From positions 1 through 38,538 of the forward strand of contig NZ_MSJQ01000284.1 of assembly GCF_014596515.1 (NCBI RefSeq): 38,538 nt of DNA. The letters run 5' to 3'. Below, piece after piece: positions 7,819-16,234 of the stretch. Below the pieces are notes generated by a model, which was not told the DNA's origin, made no database searches, and worked only from the letters and a program-made list of their open reading frames with translations. Numbering within the stretch: the stretch's first letter is position 1; the number at the start of each line of letters is the position of its first letter. The translations under genes and the position numbers were made by a program. The stretch is from Streptomyces sp. CBMA156. Its GTDB lineage: Bacteria > Actinomycetota > Actinomycetes > Streptomycetales > Streptomycetaceae.

Positions 7819-8124
7819 GTGAATCTCTCGCCGCGTGAGATGGACAAGCTGTACATCTACGTCGTGGCCGACCTGGCCCGCAAACGCCGTGACCGCGGCG
7901 TCAAGCTGAACTACAGCGAGGCCTGCGCGCTGATCAGCGAGGCGATCATGGAGGGCGCCCGGGACGGCCGCACCGTCGCCGAGTGCATGGAGATCGGCAA
8001 GCAGGTCGTCGGCGGCGAGGACGTCATGCCGGGCGTGCGCGAGATGCTCCCGCTGCTCCAGGTCGAGGCGGCGTTCCTGGACGGGACCAAGCTGGTCTCC
8101 TGCCACGACCCGGTCGGTGCCTGA
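7819..8124 (+). CDS. ureA: urease subunit gamma
   Basis: 101 residues, the usual length of a free gamma subunit. It opens with [20 protein letters not shown] and contains [19 protein letters not shown] and [19 protein letters not shown], the diagnostic UreA blocks. It forms the (alpha beta gamma)3 urease with UreB and UreC in the cytoplasm, which hydrolyses urea to ammonia and carbamate. GTG at 7819 has AAGGAAGAG at 7801-7809. First gene of the urease run; the next start codon lies three bases after its TGA. Confidence 0.97.
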   Translation: MNLSPREMDKLYIYVVADLARKRRDRGVKLNYSEACALISEAIMEGARDGRTVAECMEIGKQVVGGEDVMPGVREMLPLLQVEAAFLDGTKLVSCHDPVGA

Positions 8125-8127
8125 GCG

Positions 8128-8988
8128 ATGACCCGGCCCCAGACCGCCACCGTGGTGCTGGCCGGCGGGCACGAGAGCGACGCCGGGCGGGACCTCGCGG
8201 CCCTGGCCACGGCCGGAGCCGCCCCCTCCGGCGGCGTCCACACCGTTGCCGTCCGCTCCGCCACCGTCCATGCCGTCGCCACCGCCGGCCGTCCGCTCAC
8301 CGAGGCCGTCCGCTCGGCGCTCGGCGCGGCGGGCGACGGACCGGTGTGCGTCGTCCCGATGACGCTCGGCCGCGACCCCGCCCTGATCGCCGACACCGCC
8401 AGGGCGCTGCGCTGGCTGGCCGCCGGGGAGGGCCACGGTCGGCTCACCCTGACCGCCCCCTTCGGCACCGCCGGCCACCTGATCGGCTGGCTGCGCGCCG
8501 CCGCCGGCACCGCCCCGGAGGACGCGGTGCTGGTCACCGCCCCGGCGGCCGGACCGTTCGAGGACGCCGAGCTGTACCGGATCGCCCGCCTCGCCCGCCA
8601 GTACGGCCGGCACCGCTGGGTGGAGGTCGCCTTCGAGGGCGGCGACCCCGACCCGGCCGAGGGCGCCGAACGCTGCCGGCTGCTCGGTGCCCGCGAGGTG
8701 ACGGCAGTCCCGGCCTCCTTCGGTCCGGCCCTGCGCACCGCGCTGCCCGGAGTCCGGGACGGTGGCCCGCTGCTGCGGCCGTCCGCCGTCGCCGGGGTGG
8801 TCGCGGCCCGGACGGCGGCTGCGCTGCACCTGCTCGGGCACGGGGAGGACGGCATCCTGGCGGGTCTCGACGCCGAGCACGGGCACGGCTACGCGCACAG
8901 CCACGGGCACGCGCACGGCGACGGGCACGTCCACAGCGACGGGCACGTCCACACGCCCCACGCCCCCCACGCGCACACCCCCCACTGA
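8128..8988 (+). CDS. CbiX-family (sirohydrochlorin chelatase-like) protein with His-rich tail, in the urease operon
   Basis: 286 residues in two similar halves. The first starts with [19 protein letters not shown], matching the HGSR-type N-terminus of CbiX; the second has [24 protein letters not shown] and [14 protein letters not shown], typical of the CbiX C-terminal half, which inserts Co or Ni/Fe into tetrapyrroles. The family's second metal histidine (GHxxxD-type) is not seen; [11 protein letters not shown] stands there. Residues about 250-286 hold 14 histidines in HG/HA/HV repeats, as in the tails of UreE, HypB and CooJ nickel carriers. It sits between ureA (3-base gap) and ureB (23-base gap). 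There is no ureE in the cluster. Inference: it stores or delivers nickel for urease. A tetrapyrrole chelatase that happens to be here cannot be excluded. Confidence 0.78.
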   Translation: MTRPQTATVVLAGGHESDAGRDLAALATAGAAPSGGVHTVAVRSATVHAVATAGRPLTEAVRSALGAAGDGPVCVVPMTLGRDPALIADTARALRWLAAGEGHGRLTLTAPFGTAGHLIGWLRAAAGTAPEDAVLVTAPAAGPFEDAELYRIARLARQYGRHRWVEVAFEGGDPDPAEGAERCRLLGAREVTAVPASFGPALRTALPGVRDGGPLLRPSAVAGVVAARTAAALHLLGHGEDGILAGLDAEHGHGYAHSHGHAHGDGHVHSDGHVHTPHAPHAHTPH

Positions 8989-9011
8989 ACCGACAGAGAG
9001 GAAGGCCAGCC

Positions 9012-9497
9012 ATGTCCGGTGGTGCCGCATACCTGTACGGCGACGACCCGGTGGAGATCAACGCCGGCCGCGCCAAGGCCACCGTCACGGTCAGCAACAC
9101 CGGTGACCGGGCGATCCAGGTCGGTTCCCACTACCACTTCTTCGAGGCGAACCCCGCCCTCGACTTCGACCGCGACGCCGCCCTCGGCAAGCACCTGGAC
9201 ATCCCGGCCGGCACCGCCGTGCGGTTCGAGCCGGGGGACACCAGGGACGTCACGCTCGCCGAGTTCGGCGGGCACCGCCGCCTGGTCGGCTTCGCCGGGC
9301 TCGTGGACGGCGGCATCACCGCCCCCGCCACCCGCGCCCGCGCCGCCGACCGGGCCGTCGCCCTGGGCTTCAAGGGCGCCGGCCGTGACCACAGGACGGA
9401 CCCGCGGGGGGAGTTCCGCCCGGACACCCGCCCGGACACCCGTCCGGAATCCGACCCGGAGACCCGTCCGGAGACCCGCCAGGAAGGCGACCGCTGA
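9012..9497 (+). CDS. ureB: urease subunit beta with extended repeat tail
   Basis: 161 residues. The conserved core includes [40 protein letters not shown] and [20 protein letters not shown] free UreB is usually 100-125 residues; here residues about 127-161 are an added charged tail built on RPDTR/RPETR units (DNA 9418-9482). The start ATG follows GAGAGGAAGG (8996-9005). The TGA overlaps the ureC start as TGATG, so translation of ureC is coupled. The tail has no known function in the beta subunit, which sits on the surface of the trimer where an extension can be tolerated. Confidence 0.96.
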   Translation: MSGGAAYLYGDDPVEINAGRAKATVTVSNTGDRAIQVGSHYHFFEANPALDFDRDAALGKHLDIPAGTAVRFEPGDTRDVTLAEFGGHRRLVGFAGLVDGGITAPATRARAADRAVALGFKGAGRDHRTDPRGEFRPDTRPDTRPESDPETRPETRQEGDR

Positions 9498-11221
9498 TGG
9501 CCATCCTCTCCCGCAGGCAGTACACCGACCTCTTCGGCCCCACCGTCGGCGACCGCTTCCACCTCGCCGACACCAACCTCGTGGTCGAGGTCGAACAGGA
9601 CTTCAACCAGGGCCACTACGGCGACGAGGCCGTCTACGGCGGCGGCAAGGCCATCCGTGACGGGATGGCCCAGGACCCGGCCGCGACCTCCGCGCAGGGC
9701 GCGCTGGACCTGGTCGTCACCAACGTGGTGGTGCTGGACCCGGTGCTCGGCGTGGTCAAGGGCGACATCGGCGTCAAGGACGGCCTCATCGTCGCCGTCG
9801 GCAAGGCCGGCAACCCGCACACCCAGAGCGGCGTGCACCCGCGGCTGGTGATCGGCCCCGGCACCGAGGTGATCTCCGGCGAGCACCTGATCGCCACCGC
9901 CGGCGGCATCGACACCCACATCCACTTCATCGCCCCGCAGCAGGTGCAGGAGGCGCTGAGCAACGGCATCACCACCCTGATCGGCGGCGGCACCGGACCG
10001 TCCGACGGCACCAACGGCACCACCTGCACGCCCGGACCGTGGAACATCCACCGGATGTACCAGGCGGTCGAGGACCTGCCGGTCAACGTCGGCCTGCTGG
10101 GCAAGGGCAACGGCTCGCTGCCCGGCGCGCTGCGCGAGCAGGTCGAGGCGGGCGCGTGCGGCCTCAAGGTGCACGAGGACTGGGGCAGCACCCCGGCCGC
10201 GATCGACAGCGCGCTGGGTGTCGCCGACGAGTACGACGTGCAGGTGGCCATCCACACCGACACCCTCAACGAGTCCGGCTACTTCGAGGACACCCTGTCC
10301 GCGATCGACGGCCGCACCATCCACACCTTCCACACCGAGGGCGCGGGCGGCGGCCACGCCCCCGACATCATGCGGATCGCCGGCGAGCCCAACGTGCTGC
10401 CGTCCTCCACCAACCCCACCCTGCCCTACACCGTCAACTCGGTGGACGAGCTGCTGGACATGGTGATGGTCTGTCACCACCTCAGCCACAGCATCCCCGA
10501 GGACGTCTCCTTCGCCGACTCCCGGGTCCGCGCCGAGACCATCGCCGCCGAGACGGTGCTGCACGACGAGGGCGTCATCTCGATCCTCTCCTCCGACTCG
10601 CAGGCGATGGGCCGGATCGGCGAGTCCTTCACCCGCGCCTTCCAGACCGCCCACCACTGCAAGGACCAGCGCGGCAGGCTGGCCGGCGACAGCGAACGCA
10701 ACGACAACGTCCGCGTCCTGCGCTACCTCGCCAAGCTCACCATCAACCCCGCGCTCGCCTCCGGCACTGCCGACCACATCGGCTCGCTGGAGCCCGGCAA
10801 GCTCGCCGACATCGTGCTCTGGCCGATCAACTCCTTCGCCGCCAAGCCGAAGATGGTCATCAAGGGCGGCGTGATCAACTGGGCGCTGATGGGGGACCCG
10901 AACGCCTCGCTGCCCACCCCGCAACCGGTCTACTACCGCCCGATGTTCGGCCAGTACGGGCGGACCAGGCAGGCCACCCGGGTGTCCTTCATGTCCCAGG
11001 CCGCGGTGGACCTCGGCGTTCCGGCCCGACTCGGCCTGGAGAGCCGGGTGCTGCCGGTGCGGCGGTGCCGCTCGGTCGGCAAGCAGCACATGGTGCGCAA
11101 CGACGCGCTGCCGAGGATCGTGGTCGACCCGGAGACGTACAGGGTCACCCTGGACGGCGAACCCGCCACCATCGAGCCGGCCCGCGAGCTGCCGCTCAAC
11201 CACCTCTTCTACCTCGCGTGA
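9497..11221 (+). CDS. ureC: urease subunit alpha (catalytic)
   Basis: 574 residues, full length. It holds the dinuclear nickel site: His141 and His143 in DTHIHF, the carbamylated Lys224 in GLKVHEDWG, downstream histidines in HTDTLNESG and [15 protein letters not shown], and the aspartate in SSDSQAMGR. The mobile flap motif MVCHHL carries Cys326 and His327. All key residues are present, so the enzyme should be active once nickel is loaded. The start overlaps the ureB stop and the stop overlaps the ureF start. The flap loop reads [17 protein letters not shown], a variant of the common HHLDP... form. Confidence 0.98.
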   Translation: MAILSRRQYTDLFGPTVGDRFHLADTNLVVEVEQDFNQGHYGDEAVYGGGKAIRDGMAQDPAATSAQGALDLVVTNVVVLDPVLGVVKGDIGVKDGLIVAVGKAGNPHTQSGVHPRLVIGPGTEVISGEHLIATAGGIDTHIHFIAPQQVQEALSNGITTLIGGGTGPSDGTNGTTCTPGPWNIHRMYQAVEDLPVNVGLLGKGNGSLPGALREQVEAGACGLKVHEDWGSTPAAIDSALGVADEYDVQVAIHTDTLNESGYFEDTLSAIDGRTIHTFHTEGAGGGHAPDIMRIAGEPNVLPSSTNPTLPYTVNSVDELLDMVMVCHHLSHSIPEDVSFADSRVRAETIAAETVLHDEGVISILSSDSQAMGRIGESFTRAFQTAHHCKDQRGRLAGDSERNDNVRVLRYLAKLTINPALASGTADHIGSLEPGKLADIVLWPINSFAAKPKMVIKGGVINWALMGDPNASLPTPQPVYYRPMFGQYGRTRQATRVSFMSQAAVDLGVPARLGLESRVLPVRRCRSVGKQHMVRNDALPRIVVDPETYRVTLDGEPATIEPARELPLNHLFYLA

Positions 11222-12000
11222 GCACTCCGGTGGGCGGCGCGGGCGGCGCGGGCAGCGCGGGCAGCTCCGGCAGCGCTGGCAGCGTCGGCAGCGCAGGCAC
11301 CGACGTGCCGGCGGACGGCCTGGACGCCCTGCTGGTCTGCCTCCAGCTGACCGACTCGGCCTTCCCCAGCGGCTTCTACACCCTCTCGCACGGCCTGGAG
11401 GGCTACGCCCAGGCCAAGGCCGTCACCCCGGACACCCTGCCCGACCTGCTCGCCGACCTGCTGCGGTACGGCGTGGGCCCGTCCGACGCCACGGCGCTGG
11501 TCCTGGCCCACCGGGCCGCCACCACTGGCGACTGGCGCCTGCTCGCCGAGACCGACCAGCGGCTGCACGCGACCAGGCTCAACCGCGAGCTGCGGCTGGC
11601 CGCCACCCGGACCGGACGCCAACTCCTGGACATCGCCCGGGAGTCGATCGGCGGCGAGGCGCTGGACCGGTACGCCGCACTGGTGGCGGAGAAGCGGGCC
11701 CCCGGCTGCCAGCCGGTGGCGGCCGGGGTGGCGTACGCCTCGGCCGGCGTCCCGGCCGAACAGGCCGTCACCAGCGACCTGTTCGCGTTCTGCAGCAGCT
11801 TCACCGGCGCCGCGCTGCGGCTGCGGCTGACCGACCACCGCAGGGCGCAGACGGTGCTGCGGGCCGCCGCCCCGGTGATCCGGGAGGTCGTCTCCGCCGC
11901 CCTGGAACGGGACCTGGCCGACCTCGGCGGCTGCGTGCCGGTCGCGGACGCCATGTCCGGGCGGCACGAACGGGCGGAGGCCCGGCTGTTCATGAGCTGA
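11218..12000 (+). CDS. ureF: urease accessory protein UreF
   Basis: 260 residues from GTG 11218, overlapping the ureC stop (GTGA). Residues about 37 onward are Ure[22 protein letters not shown], the conserved opening, then an all-helical body ending with a short C-terminal tail ([14 protein letters not shown]) typical of the part that binds UreD. UreF controls GTP hydrolysis by UreG during nickel delivery. Residues about 5-28 are a glycine/alanine/serine repeat (units close to GSAG) coded by a 9-base DNA repeat GGCAGCNNN at roughly 11225-11300, absent from UreF proteins I know. Translation might start later, for example at GTG 11230, but the overlap favours 11218. Confidence 0.93.
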   Translation: MSTPVGGAGGAGSAGSSGSAGSVGSAGTDVPADGLDALLVCLQLTDSAFPSGFYTLSHGLEGYAQAKAVTPDTLPDLLADLLRYGVGPSDATALVLAHRAATTGDWRLLAETDQRLHATRLNRELRLAATRTGRQLLDIARESIGGEALDRYAALVAEKRAPGCQPVAAGVAYASAGVPAEQAVTSDLFAFCSSFTGAALRLRLTDHRRAQTVLRAAAPVIREVVSAALERDLADLGGCVPVADAMSGRHERAEARLFMS

Positions 12001-12041
12001 TCCCCCCATGTTTCGCACAACGTACGACCGGAGGAGGAGAG

Positions 12042-12662
12042 TTGACCGAGAACGTGCTCCGCGTGGGCATCGGTGGGCCGGTGGGTTCCGGCAAGACGGC
12101 GCTGATCGAGGCGCTCGTCCCGGTGCTGATCGCCCGAGGCCACCGCCCGGCGGTCATCACCAACGACATCTACACCCAGGAGGACGCCCAGCACGTGCGG
12201 CGCACCCTGGCCGGGGTGCTGGACCCCGAGCGGGTGGTCGGCGTGGAGACCGGCGCCTGCCCGCACACCGCCGTCCGGGACGATCCGACGATGAACCTCG
12301 CGGCCGCCGCCGAGATGCTGGAGCGCTTCCCTGACGTCGACACCCTGCTGTTCGAGTCCGGCGGCGACAACCTGACGCTGACCTTCAGTCCGGTGCTGGT
12401 GGACCTCTTCCTCTTCGTCCTCGACACCGCCGAGGGCGAGAAGATGCCCCGCAAGCGCGGCCCCGGCATCACCGAGTCGGACCTGCTGGTCATCAACAAG
12501 ACCGACCTCGCCCCGTACGTCCGCGCCGACCTCGGGGTGATGGAGTCCGACGCCCACCGGGTGCGCGAGGGCGGGCCCGTGGTGCTCACCAACTGCCTGA
12601 TGGGGGAAGGGCTGGAGGAGATCGCGGCTTTCCTGGAGACCTTCCGCAAGGTCCCGGCGTGA
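12042..12662 (+). CDS. ureG: urease accessory GTPase UreG
   Basis: 206 residues from a TTG start at 12042, with GGAGGAGGAGA directly before it; no ATG or GTG gives the conserved N-terminus. The P-loop is GGPVGSGKT (11-19); the nickel-binding CPH motif is Cys73-Pro-His75 in [12 protein letters not shown]; then [13 protein letters not shown] and the guanine motif NKTDLAP. It is a SIMIBI GTPase that dimerises around nickel and passes it to urease with UreF and UreD. Unlike some actinobacterial UreG proteins it has no histidine-rich N-terminal arm, so the only His-rich protein in this operon is the CbiX-like one. Confidence 0.97.
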   Translation: MTENVLRVGIGGPVGSGKTALIEALVPVLIARGHRPAVITNDIYTQEDAQHVRRTLAGVLDPERVVGVETGACPHTAVRDDPTMNLAAAAEMLERFPDVDTLLFESGGDNLTLTFSPVLVDLFLFVLDTAEGEKMPRKRGPGITESDLLVINKTDLAPYVRADLGVMESDAHRVREGGPVVLTNCLMGEGLEEIAAFLETFRKVPA

Positions 12663-13690
12663 CGGCTTCCCCTTCGTTCCCGATCGCGACGGCGTCCCGG
12701 CTGGATCCCCGGACGGACGCCCGGCTCGACCCCCGGCACTACGAGCCGGACCGCGTCCCGGCCGAGGTCCTGAGGTACGCCGGGACGCCCGACACCCTCG
12801 CGGTCGGACGTCCCGGCAAGGTCGGGCTGCTGGAGCTGGCCTTCGAGGAGGTCGGCGGGCGCACCGAACTCACCGGCCACTACCAGAAGTCGCCGTTGCA
12901 GATCATGCGCCCGCTGTACTTCGACCCGGCCCGCCCCGACCTGGCCGTCACCTTCCTGATGTCCACCGGCGGCGGCATCCTCCAGGCCGACCGGCTCCGC
13001 ACCGACCTGCGGTGCGGGGCCGGCACGGCCGTCCACCTGACCACCCAGGCGGCCACCAAGGTCTACCGGATGGAGCACGACTACGCGACGCAGCTGGTCA
13101 ACCTGACGGCCGGGCCCCGCGCCTACGTCGAGTACCTGCCCGAGCCGGTGATCCCCTTCGTCGACTCGCGCCTCTACCAGCGGACCGTCCTCACCGTCGA
13201 CCCGGCCGCGACGGTGCTGGCCGGCGAGACCGTCCTGGCCGGCCGGCTCGCCAGGGGCGAGCGCAACGCCTACCGGGTGTTCGCCTCGGACCTCGAAGTG
13301 CGGCGCCCGGACGGCGGGTTGGTGGCCCTCGACACGGTGCGGCTGGTGCCCGCGCGGGCCGGGTCCGGGGCCGGCGGCGGGGCCGGGGGCGCGGGCGTCA
13401 CCGGCCCGGCGGTGCTGGCCGGGCACGACGTGATGTCCAGCCTGTACGTGCTCAGTCCGCTCGCCCCGGCGGCCCGGATCGCGGACATCCTGCACGAGGC
13501 GGTGGCCGGGCACGGGTGGCCGGGCGGCGACCTGCTGTACGGGGTGAGCGTGCTGCCGCAGGACAGCGGAGCCTGGCTGCGGCTGCTCGGTTCCGACACC
13601 AGGGCTTGCGCCGCCGCTCTGCGCGCCGCCTGGGACGCGGTCCGGCGGCTGCTGATCGGGGTGCCGGCGCCGGAGTTGCGGAAGACGTAG
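12659..13690 (+). CDS. ureD: urease accessory protein UreD (UreH)
   Basis: 343 residues from GTG 12659, overlapping the ureG stop. Typical UreD blocks: [56 protein letters not shown] and [19 protein letters not shown]. UreD is the scaffold that binds the urease apoprotein and channels nickel from UreG. A glycine/alanine-rich loop at about residues 239-253 is another low-complexity insertion. It is the last gene of the urease unit; a strong hairpin begins 19 bases after its stop, inside the end of the opposing marR-like gene. Confidence 0.95.
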   Translation: MTASPSFPIATASRLDPRTDARLDPRHYEPDRVPAEVLRYAGTPDTLAVGRPGKVGLLELAFEEVGGRTELTGHYQKSPLQIMRPLYFDPARPDLAVTFLMSTGGGILQADRLRTDLRCGAGTAVHLTTQAATKVYRMEHDYATQLVNLTAGPRAYVEYLPEPVIPFVDSRLYQRTVLTVDPAATVLAGETVLAGRLARGERNAYRVFASDLEVRRPDGGLVALDTVRLVPARAGSGAGGGAGGAGVTGPAVLAGHDVMSSLYVLSPLAPAARIADILHEAVAGHGWPGGDLLYGVSVLPQDSGAWLRLLGSDTRACAAALRAAWDAVRRLLIGVPAPELRKT

Positions 13691-13701
13691 CGCCCGCCGG
13701 C

Positions 13702-14223
13702 TCAGACGCCGGCGGACTCCGGCCCGGCCCCGGGCCTGAGGGAGTCCGCCGGGCCGGACCCGATGGCCGCCAGACGGGCGACCTGCCGGTGACCGAGTTC
13801 GACCGTGCGGTTCATGTGCCGTAGCAGGAAGTCGAGTTCGGCGTCGGTGTCCTCGGCGAAGACGGCCGTCCAGTCGGTGGACAGCTCACGCCACACCGCC
13901 CCGAAGCGCTCCAGGGCCTCGGGGCGGACCGCGACGAGCATCCGGCGGCGGTCCGCCTCGTCCCGCTGCCGGGCGACCATCCCGGCCTTCTCCAGCCGGT
14001 CGACCAGCCGGGTGGCCGAGCCGCTGGTCAGCCCGGTCAGCTCGGCGATCCGGCCGGTGGTGACCGGGCCGTCCTCCAGGGTGAGCAGGTTGAGGCACTG
14101 GACGTCGGTCGGGTGCATGCCCAGGTGGTCGGCGACGGCCTGGTTGAACAGCACGTACGAGGCCAGGTAGCGGCGCGAGACCGGCCACAGCCGGGCCATC
14201 AGTTCGTCGCGGGTGGTCGTCAT
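13702..14223 (-). CDS. MarR family transcriptional regulator
   Basis: 173 residues. The winged helix runs about residues 40-110: LGMHPTDVQCLNLLTLEDGP, VTTGRIAELTGLTSGSATRLV (recognition helix) and the wing DEADRRRMLVAV. The C-terminal helices would form the dimer. It is divergent from the NmrA-like gene, with 68 bases between the two start codons, so it probably represses that gene and itself. The intergenic region holds TAATTA and AGAGATCTCT dyads as candidate operators. Its last 17 or so codons contain the terminator hairpin of the urease unit. Confidence 0.9.
   Translation of the reverse strand: MTTTRDELMARLWPVSRRYLASYVLFNQAVADHLGMHPTDVQCLNLLTLEDGPVTTGRIAELTGLTSGSATRLVDRLEKAGMVARQRDEADRRRMLVAVRPEALERFGAVWRELSTDWTAVFAEDTDAELDFLLRHMNRTVELGHRQVARLAAIGSGPADSLRPGAGPESAGV
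13709..13752. terminator. terminator hairpin after ureD, inside the 3' end of the marR-like gene
   Basis: A perfect 12-bp outer stem CCGGCGGACTCC (13709-13720) / GGAGTCCGCCGG (13741-13752) encloses a further 7-bp pairing GGCCCGG / CCGGGCC. It begins 19 bases after the ureD stop codon and lies wholly within the coding sequence of the convergent gene. Confidence 0.7.
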
Positions 14224-14255
14224 GGGGGAAGGGTAACCGGCCGCCCGTTAATTAC

Positions 14256-14285
14256 TTGCGCGGCACAGAGATCTCTCTCTAGGTT
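14256..14285 (+). promoter_or_regulatory. leaderless promoter of NmrA-like gene with overlapping dyads
   Basis: TTGCGC (14256-14261) and TAGGTT (14280-14285) are separated by 18 bases; the ATG begins six bases after the -10 box, which indicates a leaderless transcript. The palindrome AGAGATCTCT (14267-14276) lies in the spacer and TAATTA (14249-14254) just upstream, both fit for binding by the divergent MarR protein. Confidence 0.55.
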
Positions 14286-14291
14286 ATCTGC

Positions 14292-15206
14292 ATGACGCAG
14301 ATGATCGAGCCCTCCCTTCCCACCGCCGTTCCCCTTGCCCTTCCCGCCGCCCTGCCCGTCGCCGTCACCGGAGCCACCGGCGCCCAGGGCGGCGCCACCG
14401 CCCGCGCACTCCTGCGCACCGCGCGGCCCGTCCGCGCCCTCACCCGTGACCCCGGCTCGCCCGCCGCCGCCGAACTCGCCGCGCTCGGTGCCGAGGTGGT
14501 CCGCGCCGACTTCGACGACCCGGCCTCGCTCGCCGCCGCACTCGACGGCGCCGGCGCGCTGTTCGCGATGTCCACCCCGTTCGGCACCGACCTCGACACC
14601 GAGATCCGCCAGGGCACCGCGCTGCTCGACGCCGCCCGGGCGGCCGGCACCGTCCGGCACGTCGTCTTCAGCTCCGCCACCAACGCCGACCGCTCCACCG
14701 GCATCCCGCACTTCGAGAGCAAGCACCGCATCGAACGGCACCTGACGGGCCTCGGCCTGCCCTGGACCGTCCTCGGCCCGGCCGCCTTCATGGACAACTA
14801 CGCCGACGACTGGACCCTCGAATCCCTCCGCGACGGCGTCTTCCACCTCCCCATGCCGCCCGGCGTCCCGCTCCCCGTGATCGCCGCCGCCACCATCGGC
14901 GCCTTCGCCGCCCACGTCCTCGCCCGGCCCGGCGCCTACGCGGGCAGGCGCATCGACATCGCCTCGCAGTGGCGCACCGGCGAGCAGATCGCCGCCGCCA
15001 TCGGTGCGGCGAGCGGTCGCGCCGTCCGCTTCGAGGAGGTGCCGCTGTCGGTCGTGGCCGGCTACTCCGAGGACCTCGCCACGATGTTCCGGTACTTCCG
15101 GGAGCCAGGGCTCGACATCGACACCGCCGCCCTGCACGCCGGACACCCCGCCATCGACTGGCAGCCCCTGGAGGCCTGGGCGGCGGCCCGCTCCTGGGAC
15201 CTCTGA
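14292..15206 (+). CDS. NmrA-like NAD(P)-binding protein
   Basis: 304 residues. After about 20 residues rich in Pro/Ala/Leu it has VTGATGAQGGATARALL, the dinucleotide-binding GxxGxxG of atypical short-chain dehydrogenases (residues 27-34), then RALTRDPGSPAAAELAALGAEVVRADFDDPASL, which is typical of NmrA/HSCARG redox sensors and of isoflavone-reductase-like enzymes. Further along come HVVFSSATNADRSTGIPHFESKHRIE and PAAFMDNYAD. It may bind NADPH without catalysing, or reduce a small substrate; sequence alone does not decide. It is controlled with the divergent MarR gene. The N-terminal 20 residues suggest a possible later start, but no other start codon has a better context and the leaderless promoter points to 14292. 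Confidence 0.85.
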   Translation: MTQMIEPSLPTAVPLALPAALPVAVTGATGAQGGATARALLRTARPVRALTRDPGSPAAAELAALGAEVVRADFDDPASLAAALDGAGALFAMSTPFGTDLDTEIRQGTALLDAARAAGTVRHVVFSSATNADRSTGIPHFESKHRIERHLTGLGLPWTVLGPAAFMDNYADDWTLESLRDGVFHLPMPPGVPLPVIAAATIGAFAAHVLARPGAYAGRRIDIASQWRTGEQIAAAIGAASGRAVRFEEVPLSVVAGYSEDLATMFRYFREPGLDIDTAALHAGHPAIDWQPLEAWAAARSWDL

Positions 15207-15251
15207 GGAGGCGGGCCGGCCTGTCGGAGGCGGAGGCCAGGTTCTCCATGT

Positions 15252-15728
15252 ATGAACGATGCCGGACTCTCTTCACTCCTGGCCGGATGTGCCGCCCGCT
15301 GCCCCTACCCCGGGGCCTGGCAGGAGGGGCCGTTGACGGAACGCGCGGTCGACGGGGTGCGGTACGCCCTGGTCGCGGTGGATCCCGAGGTGAGTGCCCT
15401 CGGGGTGCGGCGGGAGGACGGCTCGCTGTGGTGCCTGCCGGAGGGCGGCGAACCCCAGCTGGTGAACTCCGGCGTCGAGGCGTTCGTCGCCTTCACCCGC
15501 GCCTGCGAGGAGGCCGCCGCCGAGGCCGACGCGTACGACGGCCCCGGTGCGGGGCCGGGCGAGGGGCCGGAGGGGAACGAGGCCGTGGACCTGGCCGAGC
15601 GGGCCGCCGACGAGCTCACCGAAGCGTTGCCGGAGCGGTTCGCGGCGCTCGACGCCGAGGCCGTCGCCGACGAGAACGCCTTCTGGTGCGTCGCGGCGGA
15701 GGAGCTGGGCTACGGCATGAGCGTGTGA
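15252..15728 (+). CDS. SUKH-like small acidic protein (possible immunity protein)
   Basis: 158 residues, acidic. The central part reads LGVRREDGSLWCLPEGGEPQ followed by LVNSGVEAFVAFTRACEEA. The 'G.LW.LP.GG.P.LVNSSVEAF' pattern is what I recall from SUKH-4 type proteins, which often act as immunity proteins for polymorphic toxins in Streptomyces. No toxin gene is adjacent, so this may be an orphan, or the family call may be wrong. A Pro/Gly-rich stretch interrupts the chain near residues 97-110. It is convergent with a tyrosine-phosphatase-like gene (32 bases between stops). The start at ATG 15252 has no close Shine-Dalgarno. Confidence 0.5.
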   Translation: MNDAGLSSLLAGCAARCPYPGAWQEGPLTERAVDGVRYALVAVDPEVSALGVRREDGSLWCLPEGGEPQLVNSGVEAFVAFTRACEEAAAEADAYDGPGAGPGEGPEGNEAVDLAERAADELTEALPERFAALDAEAVADENAFWCVAAEELGYGMSV

Positions 15729-15759
15729 CCCGCGCCCCGCGTCCCGCGGCCACGGCGCG

Positions 15760-16209
15760 TCACTGCCCCAGCCGCTCCACGAACTTGCGCTGCCACGGGG
15801 TCTCGACGGCGTGCCGGCTGTAGTGCTCGCGCACGTAGGCCACCGCCTCGGCGGCCGGGACGCCGTCCAGGACGGCGATGCGGGCGAGGGCGGTGCCGGT
15901 GCGGCCGCGGCCGCCGGCGCAGGCGAGTTCGACGCGTTCGGTGGCCGAGCGCTCCCAGGCCTCGCGGAAGGCGTCAGCGGCGTCCGCGCGGTCGGCGGGG
16001 AGGCGGAAGTCGGGCCAGCGCACCCAGCGGCTCGGCCAGTCGACGGTCGGCGGGCGGCCCAGCAGGTAGAGGCCGAAGGCCGGCGGCGGGCCCGGCGGCA
16101 GTGGGCGGCTGAGGCCGCGGCCGCGCAGCAGCCGGCCGGAGGGCAGCCGCAGGATGCCGGGGGCGGCCGGGTCCCAGGTGGTCGGGTCGGAGGTGGTCGG
16201 GTCGGGCAC
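15760..16209 (-). CDS. protein tyrosine/dual-specificity phosphatase-like protein
   Basis: 149 residues from GTG 16209 (AGAGGAG five bases upstream). The key motif is ELACAGGRGRTGTALARIAV at about residues 95-114, a Cys-x5-Arg phosphatase loop (CAGGRGR) followed by the T-G of dual-specificity phosphatases. Upstream, PDFRLPADRADAADAF supplies an aspartate that could be the general acid. Such small phosphatases are common in Streptomyces and act in the cytoplasm on phospho-proteins or phosphoinositides; the target is unknown. The gene follows the LuxR-type regulator on the same strand after 25 bases, so both may be co-transcribed. Confidence 0.78.
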   Translation of the reverse strand: MPDPTTSDPTTWDPAAPGILRLPSGRLLRGRGLSRPLPPGPPPAFGLYLLGRPPTVDWPSRWVRWPDFRLPADRADAADAFREAWERSATERVELACAGGRGRTGTALARIAVLDGVPAAEAVAYVREHYSRHAVETPWQRKFVERLGQ

Positions 16210-16234
16210 GGGGTCTCCTCTCGGGGCGGGGTGT

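Noticed and set aside
9131..11203. 690-codon minus-strand open frame opposite ureB/ureC
   Set aside because: Antisense shadow of the strongly conserved ureC; low-complexity Val/Gly/Asp-rich translation with no family features.
15252..15728. Complete toxin/immunity module
   Set aside because: Only a possible SUKH-like protein is present; neither neighbour resembles a toxin.
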